Below are positions 1-9,843 of a stretch of DNA of 64,000 nucleotides, piece after piece (the stretch's first letter is position 1; every line of letters begins with the position of its first letter). The notes beneath the pieces were generated by a model. The model was not told the origin of the DNA and did not search any database. It was given only the letters and a program-made list of their open reading frames with translations. The stretch is from Tritrichomonas musculus (taxonomy: Eukaryota; Parabasalia; Tritrichomonadida; Tritrichomonadidae): the NCBI GenBank assembly GCA_039105265.1, contig JAPFFF010000030.1:806001-870000 (forward strand), read 5' to 3'. The translations under genes were made by a program, and so were the position numbers.

Positions 1-148
1 TGGTCAGATTCTTTGACAGCCCATGATGAATTAGAATGCCCTTGGACAATTAGATTTTTGTTTTATTAAAAAAATTTAAAATATGGTGGTTACTTTTTTA
101 TTTGACCATTTTCGACTTTCAAAAAGAAACACTAATATAAGTTTAAGT

Positions 149-340
149 TTATTCTTTTAATCCATCATAGAATGATTCAGTAATGGGTGGAATTTCTTTT
201 TTATGACTATGAGCATTTGATTTAATTCTACCAAATAAGATTGAATAAGGCTTTGTGAAAAGAGTCTCATCAAATTTTACAATGATTTCATTTATTTCTC
301 TTTCAATATTACTCATTTTTTCATGGATTGAGCTCATCAT
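149..340 (-). pseudogene. Fragment of an unrecognised host protein
   Basis: A short minus-strand reading frame of 63 residues with no recognised domain. Amino-acid-like sequence continues upstream on the same strand to about 430, where a long T homopolymer (about 428-441) interrupts the frame. It therefore looks like the tail of a longer decayed or mis-assembled host gene rather than a complete small gene. It lies on the same strand as the Sel1-repeat remnant that follows at higher coordinates and could be part of the same locus. Function unknown. Confidence 0.3.
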
Positions 341-587
341 GTCAGCTGGATATATAAGATATCTTCCAATGTCATCTTTTTCATTTCCTATTTGTATTTC
401 GATATGCTTGTCATCAATTTGACGATAAATTGAATTTTTTTTTTTTCATCACTATAGTTTTTTTGATCAAAAACAATGGATATTGCAAAATAAAATCACT
501 TAAAAATTGAGTTTTATAATCAAATAAAAACGATTGTGAATTGGATTGTAAAAGTAGTTTAAATAATAATTGAATAATCATTGTGAT

Positions 588-2671
588 TTACGTTTTTTTG
601 ATCTCAGTTTTATATGTAACATACTTGTTTTCATTTAAATTATATTGAATGACTTTTAAATTAGTATAGCATTTAATAAACACTTTTGAAATTTCAAGTT
701 GTTCATCATCAATAATTCTATTTCTAAATTTCATTGGTTCATCTTTAGAATTCAAAAACAAATTATAATGTTCAAATGATTTTTCGTTATCTCTGTTTAA
801 TTCATAAAAATGGCCAAGGTTAAATTCTGCTAGCTTAAAATTATTTTTTGAAGCTTTCGAATACATATATTCAGCATTTTCATCGTCATTAAAATAGTAT
901 TGATAATATAATCCATAACAATTTTGACCATATGGATACTCGTTGTTTCCTGATGTTTGGATATAAAATTTTGCTTTTTCTATGTTTATTATATCTTCAT
1001 GGATCAAATATAATAATACCAAATTATTATTTGCTGGGTAAAAATATTTATTATATCTTATTTTTTCTTCATATCCTTCATTAAAATTAAAAAAATACTT
1101 AGTTTGCTCTTTTTCAGCACATTTTGTATAATATTTAATTGCCTTTATAATATTTTCTTTTATACCTATGCCATTTTCATAGATATACCCTAAATAAAAA
1201 AGTGGATTAGGATTGTTTTCTTTTGCAGATTGATTTCAAAATTTTTTGTTTAGTTCCAAGTCCATAAAAATATAGTTTTCCGAGATCAAACAAAGCATCA
1301 GGATTCTTTGAAAAAGACGCTTTTTCAAAAGATTTTTTGGCTTTGGCATAATCCTTTTCAACACCAATCCTATTAAAATACAATTTACCAAAATATCTTT
1401 GTGCAATAGAACGATTTTTTTCTGCTGCTAATTCAAAGTATTTTTTAGCTTCTTTGTAATTATGATAATATTCGGAAGGCTTATAATGCAAAATGGCTAA
1501 ATTAAACAAGGCATCACTGTTATTCTGTTTTATTGCAATTTCAAAGTAGTATTTAGCTCTTGCATAATCTTTAGAGACACCCAGTCCATAATAATACATT
1601 TTACCCAAATTATCATATGCGTAAGGATTACTAAAACTAGCAGATTTTTTAAAATATTCTATTAATTTTTTCATATTTTTTATTCATTCTTTGACCTTTA
1701 AAATACATCACTCCTAAGCAATTTAATGAATAAGGATCATTCTGAGATGCTGCCAATTCAAAACATTGTTTTGCTTTTTCAAAATCTTGACTGATACCTT
1801 GTCCTTTTATATAACAATTTCCCAAATAAAATAATGCTGTTAAATCATTTTTTTTTTTATCCCAATCTTATAATATTCAACCGCCTTTTCATAGTTTTTT
1901 TCAACACCAATGCCATTTAAATACATACATGCAAGCGAATTAAATATTTTTTATCTGAATTTTCCATTTTTTTCATCATAAAAATATGGAAACTTTCGAT
2001 ATGAATTACCAAAAAAAAGTTTGCTAAAGAATTATGGTAGATCAATCGTAATTTAATAAATTCGTCTTCTTGAAAACTTGTCAATGAATATTCATTATTT
2101 TCCTGAACTTCATCATTTAAAATATCAAATATTTTATTTTCTTGGTTAGAATTCTTTCTAGTTGATGAATTTAATGTAAAAAATGAAGAATCTTTGAAGA
2201 AATCGGAAGGATAAAAATATCTTCTAATCATATAGGTCGCAATAGAATAAATAGTATTAAAAATAAATTTATTACTTTTAATTATTTTTTGAAAACGCAT
2301 AACAAAATTTTTAACTTCAACTTCTTCATTTTTTGTTGCATCAGAAAAATGATTAACATCAATTTCAATGAAAAATGAGTTGCCTTTCTTGATTGTTTTC
2401 AAAATGATGTTTGCATCAATTGTTTTTATAAAAAAACATTTATTCTCAACACATATAGATAATATGTGTTAGACTCTTTTTCTTCTTTTGATATTTGACA
2501 AGTCATAAACTTATACGGTGCCAAGTAACTAAGTATTGTTTCATTATTTTCTTTTATATTAAGGTCTGTTAATTTGATATATTGGAATGTGAAATTGGAG
2601 TATAATTTTGTAAAGCTTTTATCGATATTATCTATTAAAATCTTGTATTCTGATGGAAAATCATCAAACAT
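588..2671 (-). pseudogene. Decayed Sel1-repeat (TPR-like) protein gene
   Basis: Four minus-strand reading frames (2671-2426, 2402-1917, 1674-1207, 1022-588) read as one protein in order. The N-terminal part is about 230 residues of unknown sequence. It is followed by several Sel1-like repeats of about 36 residues with the pattern ALFNLG.LY..G.GV.KDYAKAK.YFE.A, for example LGKMYYYGLGVSKDYARAK. Further repeat sequence lies in the gap around 1680-1910 in other frames. Sel1 repeats are helical-pair scaffolds for protein-protein contacts and are abundant in trichomonads. The frame shifts at least three times, near T-runs (about 1240, 1680 and 1850), so either the gene is dead or the assembly has homopolymer errors. 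The TTAA-flanked element begins only 26 bp upstream of the first ATG. Confidence 0.7.
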
Positions 2672-2696
2672 TATTTTTGTATGGAAATTATTTTAA

Positions 2697-4857
2697 GGGC
2701 GTACGTCCAATTCAATGCTCAGAATTCAATGAGTTTTTTCAAATGTTTTTGATCTTTATTGGAGTAAAAAAAGTCGAAAAATCAATTATATTTTTGAGGA
2801 AATAAAATGCTTATTATTCATAGATTGATTATATATTAAAAATAATATTTTAATGCATTTTTTTTTCTTTTTTAATTCAAAATTATATTTTGTAAAATTT
2901 TATCAAAACCCCCACCAAAACCGTTTACAATTTTTATCGGGAGAATAAAAGTTTTTATTTATATGGAATCCCATCATTTTATTGATATTTTTCATTAACA
3001 AACTTATAATAAATATTTACAAAGCTTCTATATTTATATAAAGTTTTATTCTAATCGAAAATATTTATGGAATATTAGCGATATAAATGATACACGATTT
3101 ATTTTTTTTTTTTCTGATAAAGCATAATTAAATTGTTAGATAAATAAGACCCATAATTTTTTACAAGGTCAACTTAAATATGTATGAAGTTACGTGATGA
3201 TGATTTTTTTTATTTCTATTTTTTAATCAATGTGTGTATTATTTTCTCATCTAAATAAGATTTATACCCAACTATAAATTAGATGGGTTATTTTTTTTTA
3301 CAAAATGAAGCTTTTATTGTTGCATATTTACATAAATAGATAATTCATAGATTTTGAACCATTTTTTTTCAAATAAACTAATAATCTTTGTAAAGAAATT
3401 ATTTTTTGCCATTTTTTATAAATAAATAATGAAAAAAAAAAATCAAATACCAAAAATATAGTTTTATAAATAACGTATTTTTATACGTTACATGTTTTTT
3501 ATTTTCACTTAAATTTCGATTAAATATAATAATTGATATATTAATAATATCATAATAAATCATAATATATATTATAAACCATATATTGATAATAATAATA
3601 ATCATATAAAATATAAATATTAAGATATTAATCTTTTAAAAATAATTAATTTTAACGTATTTATATAGAATATTGAGACCTCGCGTGGTCAAAAACGTGT
3701 TTTTTTGAATATAAAAACGTATTTTGGCTCGTTATTTTCTAAGGTAACGTATTTTAAAATAACGATTTTTTTAAAATTATATATTTTAGAGACACTTCAA
3801 TTATTTTTTTTGAAGCAGATTAAAACTAATAAATATTATAATAATCTTATATAAAGTCATATATAAATAAATATTATTATATTATTCACTAAATATTAGG
3901 ATATTCCTTTTTCAAAAATGTCAAATAATAACGTATTTACATAGAATATTGAGACCTCGCGTGGTCAAAAACGTGTTTTTTTGAATATAAAAACGTATTT
4001 TGGCTCGTTATTTTTTAAAATAACGAATATTATAATAACGAATTTTTTAAAATGGGCAATTTTTGGAAATCCTTTAATTATTTTTTTTGAAGAAGATTAA
4101 AACTAATAAATATTATAATAATCTTATATAAAGTCATATATAAATAAATATTATTATATTATTCAGTAAATATTAGGATATTCATTTTTCAAAAATGTCA
4201 AATTATAACGTATTCACATAGAATATTGAGACCTCGCATGGCCAAAAACGTGTTTTTTTGAATATAAAAACGTATTTTTGTACGTTATTATAAATAAAAA
4301 ATAACGAATTTCTGTAACAATAAATCATCAATTTTATCATAAAAAAATAACTATTATTATTATAAAATTAAAAAATATTCATTCATGATTTTTTTAATAA
4401 GTATATAACGCATAAAAACCTCATGGCCATTAGCTTATATCGTTTTAATAATAATAATAATAATTTTTTTTCGTTTTTCTTTCATTAGAAAGAAAATAAT
4501 GATATGGAGCACATATATAAATCAATCATGCAGGAGAGAACATTGATTTTTATGTTATGTAAAAAATAATAATATTTATCTTTTTATTCGTTCAGTAATT
4601 AAAGATGGTCCTAAATTATATTTTATTCCACATTGGAATATATTTCCAAATTTATTATTAAAATATATTTTTTTCATAAAAACAAAAATGCAGGGGGTTT
4701 TATTTTATCTGTCAAAAAAACAATTTTTTTTTGATCGTTTAGGACAAATATCATCATTTTTGACCTAAACTTTTTCATAATTTGGAAGTATTGAAAGATA
4801 TATTCTATGAGTTTATTCAATATTGACAATTTTACAACATTTTTGGGACGTACGCCC
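2697..4857. mobile_element. TIR element inserted at TTAA (piggyBac-like target site), non-autonomous
   Basis: GGGCGTACGTCC at 2697-2708 is matched by its exact inverted copy GGACGTACGCCC at 4846-4857. Each end is bordered by TTAA (2693-2696 and 4858-4861). The inverted match extends through the flanking TTTAA. The 2.16-kb interior has no credible gene; it is extremely AT-rich and contains a 276-bp tandem array. TTAA target duplication is the hallmark of piggyBac transposases, so a piggyBac-mobilised non-autonomous element is the simplest reading. Caveats: the TIR is short, is itself nearly palindromic, and TTAA is common in such AT-rich DNA. Confidence 0.55.
3610..4320. repeat. 276-bp tandem repeat, about 2.5 copies
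   Basis: The landmark GAATATTGAGACCTCGC recurs at 3668, 3944 and 4221, giving spacings of 276 and 277 bp. Around each landmark the same order of motifs is seen: an AACGTATT block, the landmark, GTGGTCAAAAACGTG, and repeated AAAACGTATTTTGGCTCG. An AT-rich tail follows. Copies 1 and 2 are nearly identical, copy 3 is partial. The array lies inside the TTAA-flanked element. The CG-containing words stand out sharply from the surrounding A+T background. Confidence 0.85.
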
Positions 4858-4949
4858 TTAAAGGAAAAAGTGATATGTGCATAAATATTTTTGAATTGAA
4901 AGATCCTTTTTATTTGTTCAACTATTCAAACACATCATATAAAAAAGGT

Positions 4950-5096
4950 ATGTCCGGTCAAACAAGGAATAAAAGTAATTCAAGTAGTCACATTGCCAAT
5001 CCACCAAGACCACCTCAAGCAGTGGGTTATCCTGGTCCCACCATTTCTGGTCCATCAGGGCCAAATAATAGACGTTGGCCAAAAAATAATAAATGA
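4950..5096 (+). CDS. Possible small Pro/Gly/Asn-rich protein
   Basis: A reading frame open from 4875; the more plausible start is the ATG at 4950 (MSGQTRNKS...), giving 48 residues rich in Pro, Gly, Asn and Ser. No domain is recognised. It sits directly beside the right end of the TTAA-flanked element, so it could be a fragment of whatever gene the element landed near. Composition is more protein-like than the surrounding AT-rich DNA, which is the main support. Weak call. Confidence 0.25.
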   Translation: MSGQTRNKSNSSSHIANPPRPPQAVGYPGPTISGPSGPNNRRWPKNNK

Positions 5097-5374
5097 AAAT
5101 CAATAAAAAATTGCAAATTTTATTCATATAAAGTGCCCCCAAAAAATAGGGGTCTCATTCAATAAAATAGGGGTCGACGATCAAGTTAAGAAAAAATTGA
5201 ATATTTTTTCAGAAAATATAATTTTAAGAAAAAAAATTTTTTTCAAATATTTTTTTCTCAAAATAAATTTTTATTATCGTTTTCCCTTGAAATTAATTAT
5301 TTTTTGAATCGACCCCCTTTATTTCTCTCACTTTAAATATTATTCATCGAGTTGGCAAGATATCGACATATTCT
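5097..5374. other. Intergenic region with small inverted repeat
   Basis: AATAGGGGTCTCATTC and AAATAGGGGTCGACG near 5148-5178 are partly mirrored by GAATCGACCCCCTTTATTT near 5307-5325, giving an imperfect foldback of about 180 bp with A/T-rich arms between. No coding sequence. Too short and imperfect to call an element. Confidence 0.35.
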
Positions 5375-6523
5375 TCAAGTTTTATTTTGAGTGATTTTTT
5401 TATGAAAAATCCCTTGAGAAGATGAAACAACCTTCAGTTTTTGGCTCGGCGTTGACAAATTTTGCCAATAATATGGATGGAACTCATCCGGCCGATTATT
5501 TAACGTTTCATTAGTAACTCGTTTGGTTTGATTGTTGTTTGGTGAATTTTTTGATGTTTTGTTGATTATTCGATTATTTTGACCTTTACTAGGTGAATTT
5601 TTTGATTTTCTTTTCATTGCTCTGTTGCTTTGATTTCTGCTTGGTGAAGTGTTTAACGGTTTTTCACTTTTCAATGTTTTATTATTGGTTGAATTATTTT
5701 GATTTAGTTTGTGGTCACTATTTTCAAATTTATTGATGCTCTTGATATGAGATCGCATCATTACTTCACTTGAATATGTTGATTTTTTCATATCACATTT
5801 CATAATTTTATCTGATTCAATTTCAGTATTTTCTTGGTCATCCAAAATTACTCCCTTTTCTTCGAGGTATTTATTAAGACGATAGCATTGTTCTTCTAAT
5901 GTCAAATCATCTTCATTTAACCCGTATTCAATTTTTTCTCTTGAATTCAAAGCGGTTATTTTCTCTCTCAAAAACAAAATTGATTTTTCTGAATCGTTTC
6001 TGATTTTTTCTCCTTTTTTTCTTATTTTTGTAATGAGCGAGTCAAGATATTCTATCGAATTTTCATTTGTTTCGTTTTCTTCCCCATAAAATTTGAATTT
6101 TTCAATAAATTTCGCCTCTTTTTCTTCTTCTTCTTCATGATTTTTATCAAATTTCTTAAGAATACAATCATATTCATTGTTTGTGTGTAAGTGTACTTCA
6201 GTTAAATTTGATTCATTTATCGAATTGTTCACTTGTTGAATAGAACCAATTGGAACTTCACTATCTAAATTTGAATAATTAGAGTTTTTATATTTATAGG
6301 TGATAGTGTGCGATTTTGCGTCATTTGAAATTGGCCGTAAAATCGGGGAGGCCGGTTCGGATAAACTTGGATTGCAATTACAATATGGATTAAAAGAAGT
6401 TGAATTTTTATTAAAATTAGAACATAATTTTTTTAAATCGATTCTAAGAATAGGTGGCTTCATTGGTGAATAATAGGATTCGAATGAGTCTGGAGAAAAA
6501 TTGGAATCTTTTTTTATCTTCAT
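5375..6523 (-). CDS. Hypothetical Asn/Ser/Lys-rich coiled-coil protein
   Basis: An intact 382-residue frame, not recognised as a known family. The N-terminal 130 residues are rich in Ser, Asn and Pro. A charged helical region follows (about 125-245) with an acidic run HEEEEEKEAKF and the heptad-like stretch ITKIRKKGEKIRNDSEKS, suggesting a coiled coil. Residues about 288-345 hold three tandem 17-18-residue repeats of the form (N)SP(S/N)(R/K/N)xQxxRxxxxxS, strongly basic. The C-terminus is low in complexity. There is no signal peptide or membrane segment. A scaffold or cytoskeletal role is possible but not shown. Confidence 0.6.
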   Translation of the reverse strand: MKIKKDSNFSPDSFESYYSPMKPPILRIDLKKLCSNFNKNSTSFNPYCNCNPSLSEPASPILRPISNDAKSHTITYKYKNSNYSNLDSEVPIGSIQQVNNSINESNLTEVHLHTNNEYDCILKKFDKNHEEEEEKEAKFIEKFKFYGEENETNENSIEYLDSLITKIRKKGEKIRNDSEKSILFLREKITALNSREKIEYGLNEDDLTLEEQCYRLNKYLEEKGVILDDQENTEIESDKIMKCDMKKSTYSSEVMMRSHIKSINKFENSDHKLNQNNSTNNKTLKSEKPLNTSPSRNQSNRAMKRKSKNSPSKGQNNRIINKTSKNSPNNNQTKRVTNETLNNRPDEFHPYYWQNLSTPSQKLKVVSSSQGIFHKKITQNKT

Positions 6524-6765
6524 AAAGATAAAAACTAAATTAACTCAAAAATTCACAAAAAGATGGTTACATTTTTCCAAATCAAATGTAAGAACCATAT
6601 TTTCATATTTTTCTTAATAATAGGTACTATACATCGCTTTATCTCAATATAAAATCTGTATTAATATTAATAATTACATTTCAAAATTACATTTCAAAAA
6701 TATAAAAAAAAAATGTTGAAAAATAAATTGTTTTGTTTTTGAAATTAAATGAATACCGTTTATTA
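6524..6765. other. AT-rich intergenic spacer
   Basis: Upstream of the coiled-coil gene and left of the hAT-like element. No gene; should contain the promoter of the minus-strand gene. Ends with the 8-bp GTTTATTA duplication. Confidence 0.3.
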
Positions 6766-7567
6766 CAGCGTTGTTTATCGATACGACTAAATACCGGTTA
6801 CCGAAGAAGTATCGGTATTCGGTAAATATCGATACTTTTTTGCTCGGTATTTTTTAGTATCGATACAAAAGTGCTTCGGTATTTTTAGAGTATCAGCGGT
6901 TATTAAAAAAGTACTTTATAATACTTTTTATCAGTATCGATACGGTATTTTAATATATAAATTTTATTAATAAATAATGAATAAAAATAGTACAACATTT
7001 GATTATTTAATTTTAAATAAAAATTTTAATTATAAATATTATTACTATTCTATAAAAATTATATTATTGTCTATCTTCTTCAGAAATCTCGTCATATTCA
7101 TTTTCATTAAACAATCCAAATTTTCGATATCATTATTATCATTAAAAACAATAAAATTTATATATATTATGTACTTTCTCATATTAATAGTTAATTCAAT
7201 AGTTCTGGAATGATATATTTATCTACAAATAGAAATTGGCATAAAGATGATAAAATTTACGATATTTCAGAAACCATTGATTATTCAATTATTATGATGA
7301 TTATTTGTTGTAAAATATGTAATTAAAGAGAATTAACAATATTCATTAGAACCTTATAAATTTTTTTAATCATCTTTAAATGAATCCGATACATTTTTTG
7401 TTAAAAAAATACCGACAAAAAACCTGACATTCGATACAAATTCTCCACTTTTGTATCGATACTTCGGTTTTTTATCGATAAATACCGTTACCGGCGGTTA
7501 GAGCCGGTAATATCGATATTTTACCGGGAAAATAACCGCTACCGGAGAGGATCGATACACAACCCTG
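6766..7567. mobile_element. Non-autonomous hAT-like element (MITE) with 8-bp target duplication
   Basis: The left end CAGCGTTGTTTATCGATAC and the inverted right end CAGGGTTGTGTATCGATCC match at 16 of 19 positions. The element is bordered on both sides by the exact 8-bp sequence GTTTATTA (6758-6765 and 7568-7575). CAGGGTTG-type termini plus an 8-bp duplication are typical of hAT transposons. The interior is rich in CGGTAT/ATCGATAC words near both ends, giving subterminal repeats, and a central AT-rich part. The 78-residue frame at 6977-7213 is low in complexity and not transposase-like, so the element would depend on a transposase supplied elsewhere. Confidence 0.85.
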
Positions 7568-7740
7568 GTTTATTATTTGAATACACTGAAATAAATAATC
7601 ATATTTGAATCTTTAATGCTAGTATTCTCTCTTTAAAAAATAAATGTAACCACAAAATTTTCATAAAATTTTAAAACTTTTTGAATTAAAAAAGATAAAC
7701 TGTTTTCTCTCAATTTTGTAAAAACATAAAATATAATTGA

Positions 7741-9843
7741 ATGAAGGTTTGTGGATATAACAAATATTCCAATCTTGTAGAAAAATCAAACAAAAAAAGT
7801 TCAGATGGAACTCCAATCATCTGCCCTCCATGTGACTCCCATCTCAACATTTCTTCACTTTCGTCCTTTTCAGCATGCGACGATCGCACGATATGGATCA
7901 CTAATGAAGGACAAGGCTATGCAGTTGGTAACAATGGAGATGGGCGAATCCTTGGAACACATAATAAAGAAGTTATCAAAGAATCCCAACGACTTGAACT
8001 GAAAGACAAGGAAGGTCGTCCTTGCCAACTTATTTCAGCTGTTTGTGGCTTTTATTACACTCTGTACCTTTTTTCTAGTTCCAGTTCAAAGAACAACCAG
8101 CTTGCATATGTTCATAAAGATCACGAAAGCGGTACTCCAGTTTTTGTGAACATAAATGGTCACAATCCTATTCATCTTTTTGGTGGCGGTTTCACAGCAG
8201 CAGCAGTCGACACAGAAGGATCAATATTTTATATAACAACAGGAGACATGAAGGCAGGAAGAGAGAATATTGAAAAGTCAGTCCTTCCACAGAGTGAGAA
8301 ACCAGTCAGCATCGCCTGCTGCGTGTCATTCGTCATTGCATCTGGCCCGAGTGGTCGAGTCTTCTGTGCAAATGTTCCATGTGGTAGTGAGGCAGGTGGG
8401 AAATTGACATTTGGAATAGTGAAAGAACTTGAAGGAAAAGAAATCATTGAAGTGTCAGGCATATATCAGCACTGTCTGGCAGTTTGTAAAGATGGGCGAG
8501 TCTTTGTCCGCGGATCAGATTTATTTGGCTGTCTGGGACTGGGAGGACGATCATCAGACAGCGAATTCACAGAAATTTCAGGACTGAAACACAAAATCAT
8601 TTCAGCCTCAGCTAGCGGTCTTCATTCACTTTTCATGACATCAGAAGGGAAGGTCCTCGCGTGTGGAAATAACAGTTTTGGCCAGCTCCTCACCACTGAA
8701 CCAGGCTCCGAAATTTCCACACCAGCTGAGACAACGATCAGAGGCGGTGCTTCATTCTGCATTGCAGGAGGCTGTACTTCAGTTGTTTTTGTTGGAACAG
8801 AACCGCCAGCAAACACGCCAAACAGACGAATCAAAGAAAAAGTGACAGATGCGACAAACGATGAAATTTTGAGACTTAAAGAAGAGAATGCATCACTCAA
8901 AGAAGAGAACTCAAAATTGAGAGAAGAGAATGCGATGCTTCGTCGTCAGCAGTCGGGCAGCAGTTCGAGTAACAAAAACGGTTTTTCCATTCTTGACAGG
9001 AGTACGATTGAGAGTCTAAAAGTGACACGGGAACTTGGATTTGGAGGGATGGGAAAAGTGTCAGAAGTTGTGAAGGAGGTGAAGTACGCGCTGAAGGAGA
9101 TGAATGTGAGAGACGCGAGTGTTTCGCAGCAGCGTCGATTCATCGGCGAGTACGAGAAGCTGAGCATGCTCGAGCACCCGAACATCGTCCGCGCGTTTGG
9201 GATGTGCCTGAGCGACGCGGAGCACCCGCCGTCGATCCTTCTCGAGCTTTGCGCTTGCGACCTTGCTTCTCTTCTGAGGAGCGGGAAGCAGGAGGAAGCT
9301 TCGATTGCGTTTATGGCGTACGAGATTGCGGAAGCGATGCGCTACGTCCACAAGCGCGGCCTGATTCACCGCGACCTGAAGCCATCGAACATCCTGATCG
9401 GAAGCGACGGCGGGATCCGCGTGAGCGACTTCGGAATTGCGACTCTTCAGTCGACGGACGATCAAAGCACGACATCAGTCGGCGGGACACAAAAGTTCAT
9501 GGCGCCAGAACTTTTGAGGGAAGAAAAATACGACGAGAAAGTTGACGTTTACTCGTTCGGCGTTCTGCTTTTCTTCATTGTGAGCGGCGGCGAAATGCCG
9601 CGAATCAGCATCATCGACATCGGGACCGGGAAGAAGGCCCGAATTCCAAGCAGCTTCACAGACGTCTCGCGCAGAATCATCGACGCGTGCTGGAACTTTG
9701 ATCCCAAGAAACGTCCGAGCTTTGAATCTATTTTGAAGGAACTCGATAAGAACGACTACAAAGTTGTTGATCTTTCAGAATCGGAAGTTCATGAAGTCCG
9801 TAACTCAGTCAACGAACACAAAAAGAAACTTCCAAAGTATTGA
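7741..9843 (+). CDS. RCC1-repeat / coiled-coil / protein kinase
   Basis: A 700-residue protein in three parts. Residues about 40-370 hold RCC1-type beta-propeller repeats (e.g. GHDG-like turns in GRVFVRGSDLFGCLGLGG and GKVLACGNNSFGQL). Residues about 373-405 form a leucine-zipper coiled coil (LKEENASLKEENSKLREEN). Residues about 425-673 form a complete kinase domain: glycine loop LGFGGMGKV, lysine in YALKEM, HRDLKPSN, DFG and MAPELL. All catalytic motifs are present, so it should be an active Ser/Thr kinase, closest in feel to TKL/NEK-type protist kinases. The RCC1 part resembles the gene at 21013-22740. The kinase part is 60-65% G+C by eye (9061-9740), far above the rest of the window. Confidence 0.9.
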   Translation: MKVCGYNKYSNLVEKSNKKSSDGTPIICPPCDSHLNISSLSSFSACDDRTIWITNEGQGYAVGNNGDGRILGTHNKEVIKESQRLELKDKEGRPCQLISAVCGFYYTLYLFSSSSSKNNQLAYVHKDHESGTPVFVNINGHNPIHLFGGGFTAAAVDTEGSIFYITTGDMKAGRENIEKSVLPQSEKPVSIACCVSFVIASGPSGRVFCANVPCGSEAGGKLTFGIVKELEGKEIIEVSGIYQHCLAVCKDGRVFVRGSDLFGCLGLGGRSSDSEFTEISGLKHKIISASASGLHSLFMTSEGKVLACGNNSFGQLLTTEPGSEISTPAETTIRGGASFCIAGGCTSVVFVGTEPPANTPNRRIKEKVTDATNDEILRLKEENASLKEENSKLREENAMLRRQQSGSSSSNKNGFSILDRSTIESLKVTRELGFGGMGKVSEVVKEVKYALKEMNVRDASVSQQRRFIGEYEKLSMLEHPNIVRAFGMCLSDAEHPPSILLELCACDLASLLRSGKQEEASIAFMAYEIAEAMRYVHKRGLIHRDLKPSNILIGSDGGIRVSDFGIATLQSTDDQSTTSVGGTQKFMAPELLREEKYDEKVDVYSFGVLLFFIVSGGEMPRISIIDIGTGKKARIPSSFTDVSRRIIDACWNFDPKKRPSFESILKELDKNDYKVVDLSESEVHEVRNSVNEHKKKLPKY

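Noticed and set aside
3399-3605. 68-residue hydrophobic frame
   Set aside because: Composition is only Ile, Asn, Tyr, Phe and Lys from A/T runs; lies in the non-coding interior of the TTAA-flanked element.
3610-4320. CRISPR-like array
   Set aside because: The repeat unit is 276 bp in direct tandem without short regular spacers, and the context is eukaryotic.
4950-5100. GGTATGT as a trichomonad 5' splice site in the small Pro/Gly-rich frame
   Set aside because: No matching ACTAACACACAG-type 3' splice site was found downstream, so no intron is called.
6977-7213. 78-residue frame inside the hAT-like element
   Set aside because: Low-complexity Ile/Phe/Tyr/Asn composition from AT-rich DNA, with no transposase motif.
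7710-7901. Minus-strand frame across the start of the RCC1-kinase gene
   Set aside because: Overlaps the well-supported kinase gene start in antisense; no recognisable features.
9061-9545. Long open frames on both strands over the GC-rich kinase region (134 and 113 residues)
   Set aside because: They are shadows of the kinase frame; GC-rich DNA has few stops in any frame, and neither shows a domain.
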